64,000 bases of DNA from Delftia sp. PS-11 (GCF_029870285.1 NZ_JACSYA010000011.1:1-64000), one strand, 5' to 3'. Positions 28,614 to 38,831 are shown, counted from the stretch's first letter. Translations and numbers: made by a program. Notes: generated from the letters alone by a model not told the origin.

Positions 28614-29921
28614 CTATGGATGCGCTGGCGTGCGCCGTGGTAGCTCGACGCGTACCACATGGCGGCCATCACGCTGCTCGAAGGCCAGGGTGCCGCCCAT
28701 GCGCGCCACCACCCGTGCGACAACCGTCAGGCCCAGCCCGGCGCCTGCAGTGTGGCGGGCCGCGTCACCACGCGCGAAGGCCTGCAGCAACTGATCGCGC
28801 TGCGCACCGGACACACCTGCGCCGCCATCGCTGACTTCCATGACCACCAATGCGCCACGGTCTTCAATGCACAGCGCAACCGGCGCGCGGCCATGTTTGA
28901 AAGCGTTGTCCAGCAGGTTCGCGATCATCCGCTCCAGCAGCAGCGGATGGGCGCCCGGCAGCGGCAGGGTCGCGGGAGCCTGCACAGCCAGCGCGTCGCT
29001 GCCATGTCCGGTGGCGGCGGCCGCACTGCGGGCGATGGCGGCCAGGTCAACCTCCTGATCCAGTGCCAGCTCACCCGCGCGCACATGGTCGAGAAAGCTC
29101 TCGATCAGGCGGTCCAGCGCCAGGGTGTTGCGCACGATGGTGTCCCGCCAGGGCACGGACGCAGGTTCTTCAGGCAACAGGCTGGCCGCCATCCGGATGC
29201 GGGCCAGCGGGCCACGCAGGTCGTGCGAGACGCCCGCGAGCAGCAGCGCGCGTTCACGCTCGTGCTGTTCGAGGCGCTGCAGCAACTGTGCATAGGCAGA
29301 CTCTATGCCTGCGACTTCAGGCGTGGGTCTGCCGCCAGGGCTCGGGGCAGCGGCAGGCTCCCCTGGCTGGTGGGAGCGGATGCGCTCATTCAGGCGGTTC
29401 AGCGGCTGGGTGAGCCCGCGCGTGAAAAGCCAGCTGACCCCGGCGGTCAGCACGACGGCCAGCAGCACTGCCGCCAGCAAGCCGCCAGGGATATGCGGCA
29501 GCAGCGCCGCATCCGAAAAGCCATACCAGGCGCTGGAGCCATCGGGCGAGCGCACCTGCAGCCAGACGACCGGGCCTGCGCGGCTGCTCCCGCCTTCAAC
29601 CCGGGTGTCCTGCACGGGCATGCCGAGATGCCGCAGCTCATCGTCCAGCGCCGCCATGCGCGGCGTGGCCAATGGCGCATGCAGCCTCTGCGCAGGCAGG
29701 GTGTCTGCGCGCCGGACTTCATGCAGCACTTCGTGCGCCTGCCGGGGCCAGCCGGCGGCGGCACGCAGTGCCGGAGCCCAGCGCTCGGCCACCAGGCGTG
29801 CAACGGCCGCGTTGCGATCGAACTTGAAGAGGCTCGCGTAACTGGCCATCAGCGCGACCGCCAGCAGCAGCTGCACAAGCAGCAAGCGTGTGAAAAGGCT
29901 GTCCAGGCGTCTCCAGATCAT
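28614..29921 (-). CDS. Two-component sensor histidine kinase (EnvZ-like)
   Basis: 435-aa membrane kinase. TM1 is near residues 10-32 and TM2 near 165-190 (LLAAVLLAVVLTAGVSWLF), with a periplasmic sensor of about 130 residues between them. Then follow a HAMP linker (LTQPLNRLNERI), the H-box GVSHDLRGPLARIRM with the phospho-accepting His, the N-box NLLDNAFKHG and ATP-lid boxes DGGAGV and GAGLGLTVV. ATG at 29921 is chosen because GGGAG lies 6 nt upstream; an ATG two codons earlier abuts that site. It follows the response-regulator gene by 17 bp. The input signal is unknown; proximity to the metal pump suggests metal or envelope sensing. Confidence 0.9.
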   Translation of the reverse strand: MIWRRLDSLFTRLLLVQLLLAVALMASYASLFKFDRNAAVARLVAERWAPALRAAAGWPRQAHEVLHEVRRADTLPAQRLHAPLATPRMAALDDELRHLGMPVQDTRVEGGSSRAGPVVWLQVRSPDGSSAWYGFSDAALLPHIPGGLLAAVLLAVVLTAGVSWLFTRGLTQPLNRLNERIRSHQPGEPAAAPSPGGRPTPEVAGIESAYAQLLQRLEQHERERALLLAGVSHDLRGPLARIRMAASLLPEEPASVPWRDTIVRNTLALDRLIESFLDHVRAGELALDQEVDLAAIARSAAAATGHGSDALAVQAPATLPLPGAHPLLLERMIANLLDNAFKHGRAPVALCIEDRGALVVMEVSDGGAGVSGAQRDQLLQAFARGDAARHTAGAGLGLTVVARVVARMGGTLAFEQRDGRHVVRVELPRRTPAHP

Positions 29922-29938
29922 TGCCATCTCCCGGTCCG

Positions 29939-30631
29939 TCAGTGCGGCACGAAAACATAGCCCTCGCCGCGCACCGTCTCGATCCAGGCCTTGCACGGAC
30001 TGGCCTCATGCAGTTTGCGCCGCAGGCGTGCGACCTGCACATCGACTGTGCGGTCCAGCGGCCGGTAGCCACCGGTCTGCACGGCTTCATGGAGTGTTTC
30101 GCGGGACAACGGCTGCCCGGGCGCGCGCACCAGCGCGGCAAGCAGCTTGAACTCGATGCCGGTGAGCGCCACCACGCGCGACCCAGCCAGCACCGTGCGT
30201 TTGAGCAGGTCGATGGTCAGGCCGTCAAAACGCAAGAGCGCGGCATCGCCACGGCCAGGCGCCTGCCGCCGCAACAGCGCGCGCGTGCGCGCCACGAGTT
30301 CGCGGGGCTCGAAAGGCTTGGCCAGATAGTCGTCGGCACCGATCTCCAGGCCAAGCACCCGGTCCATCGGGTCGCCACGGGCGGTGAACATGATGATGCC
30401 CAGCCCCGGCTGCGCGGCGCGCCAGCGGCGGCACAGGTCGTAGCCATTGGCATCGGGCAGCATCACATCGAGCAGCACCGTGTCGGGCCGCGTCGCATCG
30501 AGGGCGTGCTGGCCGTCGCCACCGGTCAGGACGGTGCGCACGTCCCAGCCCTCGCGCTGAAACAGCACGGCCACCATGGCCGAGAGTTCGGCGTCGTCGT
30601 CAACGATCAGGATCAATGGCTTGCCTTGCAT
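29939..30631 (-). CDS. OmpR-family response regulator
   Basis: 230-aa transcription regulator. The receiver domain (1-120) has the acidic pocket VDDDAE, phospho-Asp in LLDVMLP, and Lys in YLAKPFEP. The winged-helix DNA-binding domain (135-230) has LTGIEFKLLAALV and DVQVARLRRKL. GGAG lies 4 nt before the ATG. It is paired with the downstream kinase and 69 bp after an exported hydrolase gene. Likely targets are the adjacent efflux operon or itself, but no binding repeat was identified. Confidence 0.94.
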   Translation of the reverse strand: MQGKPLILIVDDDAELSAMVAVLFQREGWDVRTVLTGGDGQHALDATRPDTVLLDVMLPDANGYDLCRRWRAAQPGLGIIMFTARGDPMDRVLGLEIGADDYLAKPFEPRELVARTRALLRRQAPGRGDAALLRFDGLTIDLLKRTVLAGSRVVALTGIEFKLLAALVRAPGQPLSRETLHEAVQTGGYRPLDRTVDVQVARLRRKLHEASPCKAWIETVRGEGYVFVPH

Positions 30632-30700
30632 GGCTCTCCAGGCAATGAATGTGGTGATGACTGCATGCCGGTAGCGGCTGTGGCGGCAGGGCGCTGCCCA

Positions 30701-31681
30701 TTACGGAGATATCGCCGGCATGCCGACGCTGCGTGCGAACGCATCCACCGACTGCGTGTAGCCACTGTCCAGACCCAGCTCGCCATTGACCTCTCCATGC
30801 GAAAGATCCACGGGCAGCACGGCAGCCCTGCCGCCCATGCCATGGACCCTGGCGGCAAACGCCCTGGCCTGCGGACAGGCGTCATCCCGGCGGCTGGAGC
30901 ACACGAGCATCATGGGGATCGCAGGGATCGGGCGCAGGCGCGCAAAGGGCGATACCGACGCCCAATAGGCGGGATCCGATCCAAAGACACGGTCGTAGAA
31001 CCGATAGTGCCTCTCTTGCATGGTGCGCGCCACATCCATCACGGCACTGTCGAGCGAGACGGTGCCCAGCCAGGGACGCGCGCCATGCGCTGCGGCCAGC
31101 ACCGGATCAGCAGTCAGCAAAGACACCAGATGCGCGCCGGCGGAATGTCCCATGAGCACCATCCGGGCAGGATCGGCCCCCCAGCCGGCGGCATGCGCCT
31201 GCACAAAGGCCAGGGCGCGCGCGACATCGTCTGCCTGCTCCAGCACCCTGGGTGAGCTGGACATGCGATAGTTGATGGAGACAAAGGCAAAGCCCCTGGG
31301 CAGCCAGTGCGCGACCTTGTTGCCGACGACCTTGGACATCGCCTTGTCGCCCACCATCCAGGCGCCGCCATGCACCATGAAGACGATGGGAGCAGACCGG
31401 GCTTGAGGCGGCAGATAGACATCCAGCCGCTGCGCAGGATCGGGGCCGTAGGCCACATCTTTCTCCACCCGGCTGCCCGCTGGCATGCCCGGCCTGGCGT
31501 CGGCATCGCTATGGGCCTCCAGGAATTCCTGCTCCCCGCCGCCCTGGGCTGCCGCGCGTCTCGCCTTGATGGCGTCGGCAATGGGGCCGGCGCTGGCTGG
31601 CAGCGCAAGCAGCATCCCGAAAGCCAGCGAGGCCGCCATGGCAGCACGCGTTGGCAATACCCGTAGCTGACTGCGGATCAT
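30701..31681 (-). CDS. Exported alpha/beta hydrolase (BD-FAE/HSL-like esterase)
   Basis: 326-aa secreted hydrolase. A signal peptide (MAASLAFGMLLALPASAG) precedes an esterase core with the oxyanion motif HGGAWMVGDKAM, the nucleophile elbow GHSAG and a late His in DLSHGEVNG. These are typical of carboxylesterases in the hormone-sensitive-lipase/BD-FAE group. The substrate is unknown. ATG at 31681 has GGGGAG upstream. It lies between a small periplasmic protein gene and the two-component genes, all on the minus strand with short gaps, so they may share a transcript. Confidence 0.86.
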   Translation of the reverse strand: MIRSQLRVLPTRAAMAASLAFGMLLALPASAGPIADAIKARRAAAQGGGEQEFLEAHSDADARPGMPAGSRVEKDVAYGPDPAQRLDVYLPPQARSAPIVFMVHGGAWMVGDKAMSKVVGNKVAHWLPRGFAFVSINYRMSSSPRVLEQADDVARALAFVQAHAAGWGADPARMVLMGHSAGAHLVSLLTADPVLAAAHGARPWLGTVSLDSAVMDVARTMQERHYRFYDRVFGSDPAYWASVSPFARLRPIPAIPMMLVCSSRRDDACPQARAFAARVHGMGGRAAVLPVDLSHGEVNGELGLDSGYTQSVDAFARSVGMPAISP

Positions 31682-31714
31682 ATGGCGCTCCCCTGCATGC
31701 CGGCCCATTGCCAT

Positions 31715-32062
31715 TCAGGCGGCACCGGGCGCTTTCTGCGCGTCATGCTTTTGCCGGTGGACGGCGCGGCTGGCCCGGTTCTCTTCGTGCCGCAAGTGCG
31801 CGCGCTCGCTCTTCGTGACCGCTCCATCCGACTTGGCGGCGGCCTCGTCGGCGCGGATTCTGGCTTCGCGCCTTTCCAGACGGTCCGCTTCCCTGGCCGT
31901 CAACTGGCCAGAAGCCGTGCCGTTGGCGATACGCTGCTGCTGGCGGGCCTCGCGCTTGTCGATGCGCGGCGTCGCCATCGCATCGGCGGACGGAGTCTGG
32001 CCCATGGCGAGGCTGCCCATGGCACACAGGGCAAGGGTGATGGGCAGATGTCGGATTTTCAT
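31715..32062 (-). CDS. Small exported Arg/Glu-rich helical protein
   Basis: 115-aa protein with a clear signal peptide (LPITLALCAMGSLAMG) and a charged helical body including ASGQLTAREADRLERREARI. This segment is common to a family of small periplasmic proteins of unknown function in betaproteobacteria. AGGAG lies 6 nt before the ATG. It is divergent from the lipoprotein esterase gene and 33 bp before the exported hydrolase gene. I cannot name its function. Confidence 0.75.
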   Translation of the reverse strand: MKIRHLPITLALCAMGSLAMGQTPSADAMATPRIDKREARQQQRIANGTASGQLTAREADRLERREARIRADEAAAKSDGAVTKSERAHLRHEENRASRAVHRQKHDAQKAPGAA

Positions 32063-32303
32063 CGATTTCTCCTATGCATTGATGTGACGGGAAACAGGTC
32101 TGCGCACCTGTCGTTCGCGCCTGTCATGGGGCGCCAGTGTAGGCAGCAAAGGAGCCCGCTGCGAATCATTGCAAAACTGTCGCAATTCGTCGCGCAAGGT
32201 TGGCGCGCAACTGTCCTGCGGGTCCTACGATGGGTACATGTGCTTTCGGGTGGCGATGCCGCCAGGGCATATATCCGACGCAGCAACAGGAGTGAGCAAC
32301 AGC

Positions 32304-33320
32304 ATGCGCAAGCGCATTTTTGACCGATTCACATGGACCGGCGCCATGGCGCTCAGCGCGGCGCTCGGCCTGGCCGCCTGCGGCGGCGGGAGCAATGGCG
32401 AGACGCCGTCTGCCGCTGCCGCTGCAAAGCCCGGGCCCGTTGCGGTCGATCAACTGGTCACCACATCGGTGGCCGGCTATCCCCACCCGGTGGACATCTA
32501 CAGCACGGCGGGTGCGACCCGCGCCATCGTGCTGTTGCACGGGGGCGCAGGCAACAAGAGCGCCATCGCGTACCAGGTCGGCCTGAACCGCAGTGCCGGC
32601 GCCACCACCTTCGGCACCATCAACTGGTCCTGGCTGGACACCCACAAGGTGATGCTGGTGGTGCCGCAGGGGCAACACATTGCCAGCGAGCCCAACGCCA
32701 CCACCTGGAGCAACTACGCGATGACCTCCGGCCAGGACGACAAGGCTTTCCTGCAGGCCCTGGCCGCGAAAATCCGCAGCGAACATGGCATCGCCCACAT
32801 CACCTTGATGGGCCACTCCATGGGTGGCGTGATGGCCAACCGGATGTGGTGTGAATCGGCCGGCAGCTTCGATGCCTACGTCTCGCTGGCGGGGCCGGCC
32901 TCATCGGAGTTCAGCAAAGCCGCCACGCCCTGCGCGCCGGGGAGCGCCGCCAGGCCTTACATGGGCATCATCGGCGACACGGACGACATCATGCGCACGG
33001 CTGGCGCCTGGGAGGCGCCCACCTGGACGCTGAACCCTGCCGTGGTGCAGGCTTCGGTGAACGCCTGGACCAACAACGTGGTCATCGGCGAGTTCAGGCA
33101 GCAACAGGCCCGTACCGCCATCGTCTGCAACGGCGCCCTGGCAAGCCAGGCCTACGCACACTCCGGCAATGTGGACACCTGGACAAGCTGCGGGGGCAGG
33201 CTGGTGCTCAAGCGCGTGTCGGGTGCCGAGCATGCGGTAGCGTCCATCGAGGCGCAGATGGGCTCCGCATCGGACATGGATGTCATGAACACGGTCATGG
33301 CCTTTCTCTCCGGTTTGTGA
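32304..33320 (+). CDS. Lipoprotein esterase of the PHB-depolymerase/LpqC-like family
   Basis: 338-aa alpha/beta hydrolase. The lipobox LAAC follows the signal segment and is followed by a Gly-rich linker. The oxyanion motif is LLHGGAGNKS, the nucleophile elbow TLMGHSMGGVM, and a late His occurs in VSGAEHAVAS. The fold matches secreted polyhydroxybutyrate-depolymerase or feruloyl-esterase-like enzymes; the true substrate is unknown. AGGAG lies 11 nt before the ATG at 32304; the open frame extends upstream without signal features. It is one of few plus-strand genes in this part and converges on the second tRNA array. Confidence 0.83.
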   Translation: MRKRIFDRFTWTGAMALSAALGLAACGGGSNGETPSAAAAAKPGPVAVDQLVTTSVAGYPHPVDIYSTAGATRAIVLLHGGAGNKSAIAYQVGLNRSAGATTFGTINWSWLDTHKVMLVVPQGQHIASEPNATTWSNYAMTSGQDDKAFLQALAAKIRSEHGIAHITLMGHSMGGVMANRMWCESAGSFDAYVSLAGPASSEFSKAATPCAPGSAARPYMGIIGDTDDIMRTAGAWEAPTWTLNPAVVQASVNAWTNNVVIGEFRQQQARTAIVCNGALASQAYAHSGNVDTWTSCGGRLVLKRVSGAEHAVASIEAQMGSASDMDVMNTVMAFLSGL

Positions 33321-33324
33321 CCGC

Positions 33325-33363
33325 GCAAACAAAAACGCCGCAAACGAAAAACGTTGCGGCGTT
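33325..33363 (-). terminator. Terminator of the second tRNA array
   Basis: The stem AACGCCGCAA (33334-33343) pairs with TTGCGGCGTT (33354-33363), followed on the minus strand by TTTTTGTTTG. It is just after the plus-strand esterase stop, so it may act in both directions. Confidence 0.8.
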
Positions 33364-33432
33364 GAGTCTGATTTTTGGCCTGCTGCATTCAGAGTCAAAG
33401 AACTCTTGAAAACAATCAGCCTTGGAAATCAA

Positions 33433-33509
33433 TGGCGGAGTGGACGGGACTCGAACCCGCGACCCCCGGCGTGACAGGCCGGTATTCTAACCAACTGAAC
33501 TACCACTCC
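33433..33509 (-). tRNA. tRNA-Asp (GTC), copy 2
   Basis: Same 77-nt sequence as the copy at 21213. It is last in the eight-gene array, before the terminator. Confidence 0.97.
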
Positions 33510-33553
33510 TGGCAGACAGCTTTTGCGCTCTTGCGAGCCAAGTGCTGCAAACT

Positions 33554-33629
33554 TGGCGACCCTACGGGGATTCGAACCCCGGTACTCACCGTGAAAGGGT
33601 GATGTCCTAGGCCTCTAGACGATAGGGTC
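33554..33629 (-). tRNA. tRNA-Glu (TTC), copy 2
   Basis: Same 76-nt sequence as the copy at 21334. This unit of the array has no tRNA-Ala in front of it, so it looks like a partial duplication. Confidence 0.97.
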
Positions 33630-33691
33630 AATCCTGGACTGATCCAACAAAAACGTCTTTAAAGAGACGCTTTATATTGAACAAAGTATGA

Positions 33692-33768
33692 TGGCGGAGT
33701 GGACGGGACTCGAACCCGCGACCCCCGGCGTGACAGGCCGGTATTCTAACCAACTGAACTACCACTCC
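33692..33768 (-). tRNA. tRNA-Asp (GTC), copy 3
   Basis: Same tRNA-Asp sequence as the other copies. The spacer to its tRNA-Glu is 43 bp and slightly different (agctttgcgctc). Confidence 0.96.
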
Positions 33769-33811
33769 TGGCAGACAGCTTTGCGCTCTTGCGAGCCAAG
33801 TGCTGCAAACT

Positions 33812-33887
33812 TGGCGACCCTACGGGGATTCGAACCCCGGTACTCACCGTGAAAGGGTGATGTCCTAGGCCTCTAGACGATAGGGTC
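33812..33887 (-). tRNA. tRNA-Glu (TTC), copy 3
   Basis: Same sequence as the other tRNA-Glu copies; the spacer to tRNA-Ala is only 27 bp here, against 38 bp in copies 1 and 4. Confidence 0.97.
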
Positions 33888-33914
33888 AATTCCTAGAACT
33901 TTCGTTCTTGTTTT

Positions 33915-33990
<76 letters not shown>

Positions 33991-33999
33991 AAAAATCTG

Positions 34000-34076
34000 T
34001 GGCGGAGTGGACGGGACTCGAACCCGCGACCCCCGGCGTGACAGGCCGGTATTCTAACCAACTGAACTACCACTCC
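34000..34076 (-). tRNA. tRNA-Asp (GTC), copy 4
   Basis: Same sequence as copy 1; part of the 311-bp cassette identical to 21213-21523. Confidence 0.97.
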
Positions 34077-34120
34077 TGGCAGACAGCTTTTTCGCTCTTG
34101 CGAGCCAAGTGCTGCAAACT

Positions 34121-34196
34121 TGGCGACCCTACGGGGATTCGAACCCCGGTACTCACCGTGAAAGGGTGATGTCCTAGGCCTCTAGACGATAGGGTC
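34121..34196 (-). tRNA. tRNA-Glu (TTC), copy 4
   Basis: Same sequence as copy 1, with identical 44-bp and 38-bp spacers on either side. Confidence 0.97.
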
Positions 34197-34234
34197 AATT
34201 CCTAGAACTTGCGTAAAACTCAAGTCTCAAATTT

Positions 34235-34310
<76 letters not shown>

Positions 34311-34365
34311 TTCATGCTGCAATCGCTGCTTCTTGTTAGTTGCTGCGTTTGCATCAGAGACTCGA

Positions 34366-34371
34366 ATTATA
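34366..34371 (-). promoter_or_regulatory. -10 box of the tRNA array promoter
   Basis: A perfect TATAAT on the minus strand lies 55 bp upstream of tRNA-Ala. A TTGAAA-like -35 overlaps the last codons of gltX, though the spacing (about 19 bp) is a little long. Confidence 0.65.
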
Positions 34372-34381
34372 GACAGGTTTT

Positions 34382-35788
34382 TTAGCGATTTTTCAAACGT
34401 GCAAGAATTTTTTCGCGACCCAGCAGTTCGAGCACCGCATCCACCGATGGAGTATGCGCCGTGCCCACGGTCAGCACACGCACGGGCATGGCCAGCTGCG
34501 GCATCTTCAGGCCCTGCGCCTTCAGGACTTCCTTGATCAGTGCAGCAATCGCTTCCTTGCTCCACTGCACCGTGGCGATGCCTTCAGCAAAGGCGTCCAG
34601 CGCAGGCGCCACGGCATCGGTCACATGCTTGACCAGGTCCTCGGCATTGCGGTCGAAGGCATCCACATAGAACAGGCGCGCCCACTGGGCCAGATCGACC
34701 AGGGTTTCGCAGCGGTCCTTGAACAGCGCGCAGATGCGCGGCAGGCGGTCGTCGGCATCGATCAGGGCCTGGTCCACACCGGCCTTGACCACGAAGGGAC
34801 GCACCAGCTCTGCCAGGGCCGCATCATCGAGCGCCTTGAGATGCTGGGCATTGACCCAGCGCAGCTTGGCCTCGTCGAACTGGCCCGCGCTGCGGCCCAG
34901 GTGGTCGAGATTGAACCACTGCAGGAATTGGGCGCGGCTGAAGATTTCGTCGTCGCCGTGGCTCCAGCCCAGACGTGCCAGATAGTTGACCATGGCGTCG
35001 GGCAGATAGCCCTCGTCGCGGTACTGGGTGACGGCCTTGGCGCCGTTGCGCTTGCTCATCTTCTCGCCCTGCTCGTTGAGCACGGTGGGCAGGTGGGCAA
35101 ACACCGGCACGCTGGCGCCCAGGGCCTCGAAGATGTGGATCTGGCGCGGCGTATTGTTGACATGGTCGTCGCCACGGATCACATGGGTGATGCCCATGTC
35201 CATGTCGTCCACGCAGACGCAGAAGTTGTAGGTGGGCGTGCCATCAGGGCGCGCGATCACCAGGTCGTCGAGCTCGCTGTTCTGGAACTCGATGCGGCCC
35301 TTGCACTTGTCTTCCCAGGCAACCACGCCGTCCCTGGGCGTCTTGAAGCGCAGCACGGGCTGCACGCCTTCGGGCACGGGCGGCAGCACCTTGCCCTCTT
35401 CGGGACGCCAGGTGCCGTCGTAGCGCGGCTTTTCCTTGTTGGCCATCTGGCGCTCGCGCAGCGCATCGAGTTCTTCCACGCTCATGTAGCAGGGATAGAC
35501 ATGGCCGCTGGCCTGCAGGCCGGCCAGCACCTGCTTGTAACGCTCCATGCGCTGCATCTGATAGAAGGGACCTTCGTCATGGTCCAGCTGCAGCCAGGCC
35601 ATGCCTTCGAGGATCACGTCCACGGAGGCCTGGGTGGAGCGCTCCAGGTCGGTGTCCTCGATGCGCAGGATGAAATCGCCGCCCGTGGCGCGCGCAAAAG
35701 CCCAGGGATACAGGGCCGAGCGGATATTGCCCAGGTGGATGAAGCCCGTCGGGGACGGAGCAAAACGGGTACGTACTTTGTGGGTCAT
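34382..35788 (-). CDS. gltX: Glutamyl-tRNA synthetase
   Basis: 468-aa class I synthetase charging tRNA-Glu. The HIGH-type motif is in [19 protein letters not shown] and the KMSKS-type motif in EKMSKRNG, with the discriminating block [12 protein letters not shown]. Length fits bacterial GltX. The ATG at 35788 overlaps the metZ stop as ATGA, so translation is coupled. Just downstream on the same strand are three of the window's four tRNA-Glu genes, its own substrates, driven by a promoter at the gltX 3' end. Confidence 0.97.
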   Translation of the reverse strand: MTHKVRTRFAPSPTGFIHLGNIRSALYPWAFARATGGDFILRIEDTDLERSTQASVDVILEGMAWLQLDHDEGPFYQMQRMERYKQVLAGLQASGHVYPCYMSVEELDALRERQMANKEKPRYDGTWRPEEGKVLPPVPEGVQPVLRFKTPRDGVVAWEDKCKGRIEFQNSELDDLVIARPDGTPTYNFCVCVDDMDMGITHVIRGDDHVNNTPRQIHIFEALGASVPVFAHLPTVLNEQGEKMSKRNGAKAVTQYRDEGYLPDAMVNYLARLGWSHGDDEIFSRAQFLQWFNLDHLGRSAGQFDEAKLRWVNAQHLKALDDAALAELVRPFVVKAGVDQALIDADDRLPRICALFKDRCETLVDLAQWARLFYVDAFDRNAEDLVKHVTDAVAPALDAFAEGIATVQWSKEAIAALIKEVLKAQGLKMPQLAMPVRVLTVGTAHTPSVDAVLELLGREKILARLKNR

Positions 35789-36999
35789 GGCAGGGTATCC
35801 AGTCCGCGGCAGAGATCGTTCTTGATGTCGTCCAGATGCTCCAGGCCGACGGAGATGCGCAGTAGGCCCTGGCCGATGCCGGCCGCCTGGCGCTGCTCTT
35901 CGCTGAGACGGCCATGCGAGGTGCTGGCCGGATGGGTGATGGTGGTCTTGACATCGCCGAGGTTGGCCGTGATCGAGCACACGCGCGTGCTGTCGGCCAC
36001 GTGGAAGGCATGGGCGCGCAGCTGTTCAGCGCCCTGCCCCACCACATCGAAGGACAGCACGGAGCCGCCCATGCCGTTTTGCTGGCGCATGGCCAGCGCG
36101 TGCTGGGGATGGCTGGTCAGCCCGGGATAGTAGACACGGGCCACCTTGGGGTGTGACTGCAGCCAGGTCGCCAGCTGCAGTGCGGCGGCGCTTTGCGCCT
36201 TGACGCGCAGCGACAGCGTCTCCAGCCCCTTGAGCACCACCCAGGCATTGAACGGCGCCAGATTCAGGCCGCCGCTGCGCAAAAAGGTGCCCATGACCTT
36301 ATCCACCAGCGCCTTCGTGCCGCAGACGGCTCCGGCCATGACGCGGCCCTGGCCGTCGAGCAGCTTGGTGGCGGCATGGACGACCAGATCGGCACCGAAT
36401 TTGGCAGGCTGCTGCAGCACCGGCGAGGCGAAGCTGTTGTCCACCGCCAGCAGCGCGCCATGGGCATGCGCCAGCTCGGCCAGCTCGGCGATGTCGCACA
36501 GATCGGTCAGCGGGTTGGTCGGGGTTTCAGCGAACAGCAGCCGGGTATTGGGGCGAATGGCCGCCTTCCAGGCCTGCACATCTGTCTGCAACACGAAGCT
36601 GGTCTCGATGCCGAAGCGCGCCATCTCGCCGCCCAGCAGCTTGATGGTGGAGCCGAACATAGACTGCGAGCAGACCACATGGTCGCCTGCCTTGAGCGTG
36701 GTCAGCGCCACCAGCAGGATGGCCGACATGCCGGTGGAAGTGGCGATGGCGCACTCCGTGCCTTCCATGGCCGCCAGGCGCTGCTCGAAGCTGGTGACCG
36801 TGGGGTTGCAGGTGCGGCTGTAGGTATAGCCGAACTCTTCATTGGCAAAGCGCCGCGCGGCCGTGGCGCAGTCGGGCTGCACGAAGCTGCTGGTCATGTA
36901 CAGGGCTTCGCTGTGTTCGCCCCACTGGCTTCGCTCCACGGCCACGCGCAGGGCCAGCGTATCGGGATGCAGGCCTTCGGGAAGTGTCTTGTTCGTCAC
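35785..36999 (-). CDS. metZ: O-succinylhomoserine sulfhydrylase
   Basis: 404-aa PLP enzyme of the Cys/Met metabolism family, making homocysteine from O-succinylhomoserine and sulfide. It has [19 protein letters not shown], the substrate-loop block [12 protein letters not shown] and the PLP-binding Lys in [11 protein letters not shown]. The start is GTG with AGGA upstream. It follows purF across a double terminator, so it probably has its own promoter, and it precedes gltX with a 4-bp overlap. MetB-type cystathionine synthase is the main alternative, but the MetZ assignment fits the sequence better. Confidence 0.92.
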   Translation of the reverse strand: MTNKTLPEGLHPDTLALRVAVERSQWGEHSEALYMTSSFVQPDCATAARRFANEEFGYTYSRTCNPTVTSFEQRLAAMEGTECAIATSTGMSAILLVALTTLKAGDHVVCSQSMFGSTIKLLGGEMARFGIETSFVLQTDVQAWKAAIRPNTRLLFAETPTNPLTDLCDIAELAELAHAHGALLAVDNSFASPVLQQPAKFGADLVVHAATKLLDGQGRVMAGAVCGTKALVDKVMGTFLRSGGLNLAPFNAWVVLKGLETLSLRVKAQSAAALQLATWLQSHPKVARVYYPGLTSHPQHALAMRQQNGMGGSVLSFDVVGQGAEQLRAHAFHVADSTRVCSITANLGDVKTTITHPASTSHGRLSEEQRQAAGIGQGLLRISVGLEHLDDIKNDLCRGLDTLP

Positions 37000-37040
37000 G
37001 TTGCAATCCTAGGGAACCAGGCTGGCGCCGGGCGATGGCG

Positions 37041-37081
37041 CAGCCCAGAAAAAATGAGCCAAAACCGCCAGCCTCTGGCGG
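37041..37081 (-). terminator. Second terminator downstream of purF
   Basis: CCGCCAG and CTGGCGG (37065-37081) form a 7-bp stem with a 3-nt loop, followed on the minus strand by TTTTGGCTCATTTTTT. Confidence 0.7.
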
Positions 37082-37120
37082 TCGGAACCTTCCAGCACCA
37101 GCGCTTTTCGCTCATCTGTC

Positions 37121-37147
37121 AAAAATGGGCGGACCACAGGCCCGCCC
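37121..37147 (-). terminator. First terminator downstream of purF
   Basis: GGGCGG and CCGCCC (37127-37147) pair, followed on the minus strand by ATTTTTG, 46 bp after the purF stop. Confidence 0.7.
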
Positions 37148-37192
37148 CCTATTGTCCTTCAACGGTCTGCCGCAAGCGGCAGGCGCGCACGC

Positions 37193-38701
37193 TCAGGCTT
37201 CCTGGGCGTTGGGCAGGGACAGGCGCGAGGCATCGCTGGCCTCTTCCTCGCCGCCACGGTTGCGGCCTTCGTTGAGGGCCGTCACTTCGTCTTCGGAGAT
37301 ATCGCCCGTGATATAGACGCCATCGAAGCAGGAAGCCTCGAAGCCCTTCACATCGGCATTGATCTTGCCAACGGCCTGCTTCATGGCGGCCACATCCTGG
37401 TAGATCAGCGCATCGGCGCCGATGACCTGGCGGATTTCCTCGACGGTGCGCCCGTGCGCGACCAGTTCGGCGCGGGTCGGCATGTCGATGCCATAGACAT
37501 TGGGGTGGCGCACCGGCGGCGCGGCGGAAGCCAGGTAGACCTTGATGGCACCGGCGTCACGGGCCATCTGCACGATTTCCTTGGACGTGGTGCCGCGCAC
37601 GATGGAGTCATCGACCAGCAGCACCTTGCGGCCCTTGAACTCACTGCCAATGGCGTTGAGCTTCTGGCGCACCGATTTCTTGCGCGAGGCCTGGCCCGGC
37701 ATGATGAAAGTGCGGCCCACGTAGCGGTTCTTGACGAAGCCCTCGCGGTAGGGAATGCCCAGCAGCTGGGCCAGCTGCATGGCGCTGGGACGGCTGGACT
37801 CGGGGATCGGGATGATGGCGTCGATCTCGTTGGGCGGCACGGTGGAGACCACGCGCTTGGCCAGCGTCTCGCCCATGTTCAGGCGGGCCTGGTAGACCGA
37901 GATGCCGTCGATCACCGAGTCGGGACGTGCCAGGTACACGTACTCGAACACGCAGGGATTGAGAACGCTCTTTTCAGCGCACTGGCGGGTCTCGACCTGG
38001 CCATCGGTGTGCACGAACACGGCCTCGCCCGGCGCGATGTCGCGCTCGAGCTGGTGCAGCGTGCCCTCAAGGGCCACGGACTCGCTGGCCAGCATGACCG
38101 TGCCATCGGCACTGCGGCCGATGCACAGGGGCCGGATGCCGAAGGGGTCGCGGAAGGCCAACAGGCCATAGCCGGCGATCAGCGCGATCACGGCATACGA
38201 GCCCTTGATGCGCTTGTGCACTGCGCTGACGGCCTTGAACACATCTTCGCTCTTGAGCGGCGCGCCGCTGGTGGCACGCGCCAGTTCATGAGCCAGCACA
38301 TTGAGCAGCACCTCGGAGTCGCTCTCGGTGTTGGTGTGGCGATGGTCCGTATCGGACAATTCCTCGCGCAGCTGCTTGGCATTGGTGAGGTTGCCGTTGT
38401 GCACCATGACGATGCCGAAGGGCGCGTTCACGTAGAAAGGCTGGGCTTCTTCCTCGCTGGTCGCGTTGCCAGCTGTCGGGTAGCGGACCTGCCCCAGGCC
38501 CACCGTGCCCGGCAGCGCGCGCATGTTGCGGGTGCGGAACACGTCGCGAACCATGCCCTTGGCCTTGTGCATGAAGAACTTGCGCTCCTGCTGGGTCACG
38601 ATGCCGGCGGCATCCTGGCCTCTGTGCTGCAGCAGCAGCAGAGCGTCATAAATCAGTTGATTCACGGGTGTGGTGCTGACCACACCGACGATTCCACACA
38701 T
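37193..38701 (-). CDS. purF: Amidophosphoribosyltransferase
   Basis: 502-aa enzyme catalysing the first committed step of purine synthesis, transferring glutamine amide nitrogen to PRPP. The N-terminal nucleophile Cys is exposed after Met removal (MCGIVGVV), followed by the glutaminase block LLLQHRGQDAAG. The PRPP-binding motif KVLLVDDSIVRGTTSKEI lies in the C-terminal half. It is downstream of cvpA, the conserved cvpA-purF pair. The C-terminal tail is short and unconserved. Confidence 0.97.
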   Translation of the reverse strand: MCGIVGVVSTTPVNQLIYDALLLLQHRGQDAAGIVTQQERKFFMHKAKGMVRDVFRTRNMRALPGTVGLGQVRYPTAGNATSEEEAQPFYVNAPFGIVMVHNGNLTNAKQLREELSDTDHRHTNTESDSEVLLNVLAHELARATSGAPLKSEDVFKAVSAVHKRIKGSYAVIALIAGYGLLAFRDPFGIRPLCIGRSADGTVMLASESVALEGTLHQLERDIAPGEAVFVHTDGQVETRQCAEKSVLNPCVFEYVYLARPDSVIDGISVYQARLNMGETLAKRVVSTVPPNEIDAIIPIPESSRPSAMQLAQLLGIPYREGFVKNRYVGRTFIMPGQASRKKSVRQKLNAIGSEFKGRKVLLVDDSIVRGTTSKEIVQMARDAGAIKVYLASAAPPVRHPNVYGIDMPTRAELVAHGRTVEEIRQVIGADALIYQDVAAMKQAVGKINADVKGFEASCFDGVYITGDISEDEVTALNEGRNRGGEEEASDASRLSLPNAQEA

Positions 38702-38831
38702 AGTTGCGTTCCATCCGTTTGCGAAGGTCGCCCTCCGCTGACTGGGCCGGCACGGCCACCCATTGGCCGCGCCTGCACCTGATCTCTTGTCAAACCGTTA
38801 CAGCCTGCCGGCCTGTGCGCTGCTGCGCTTT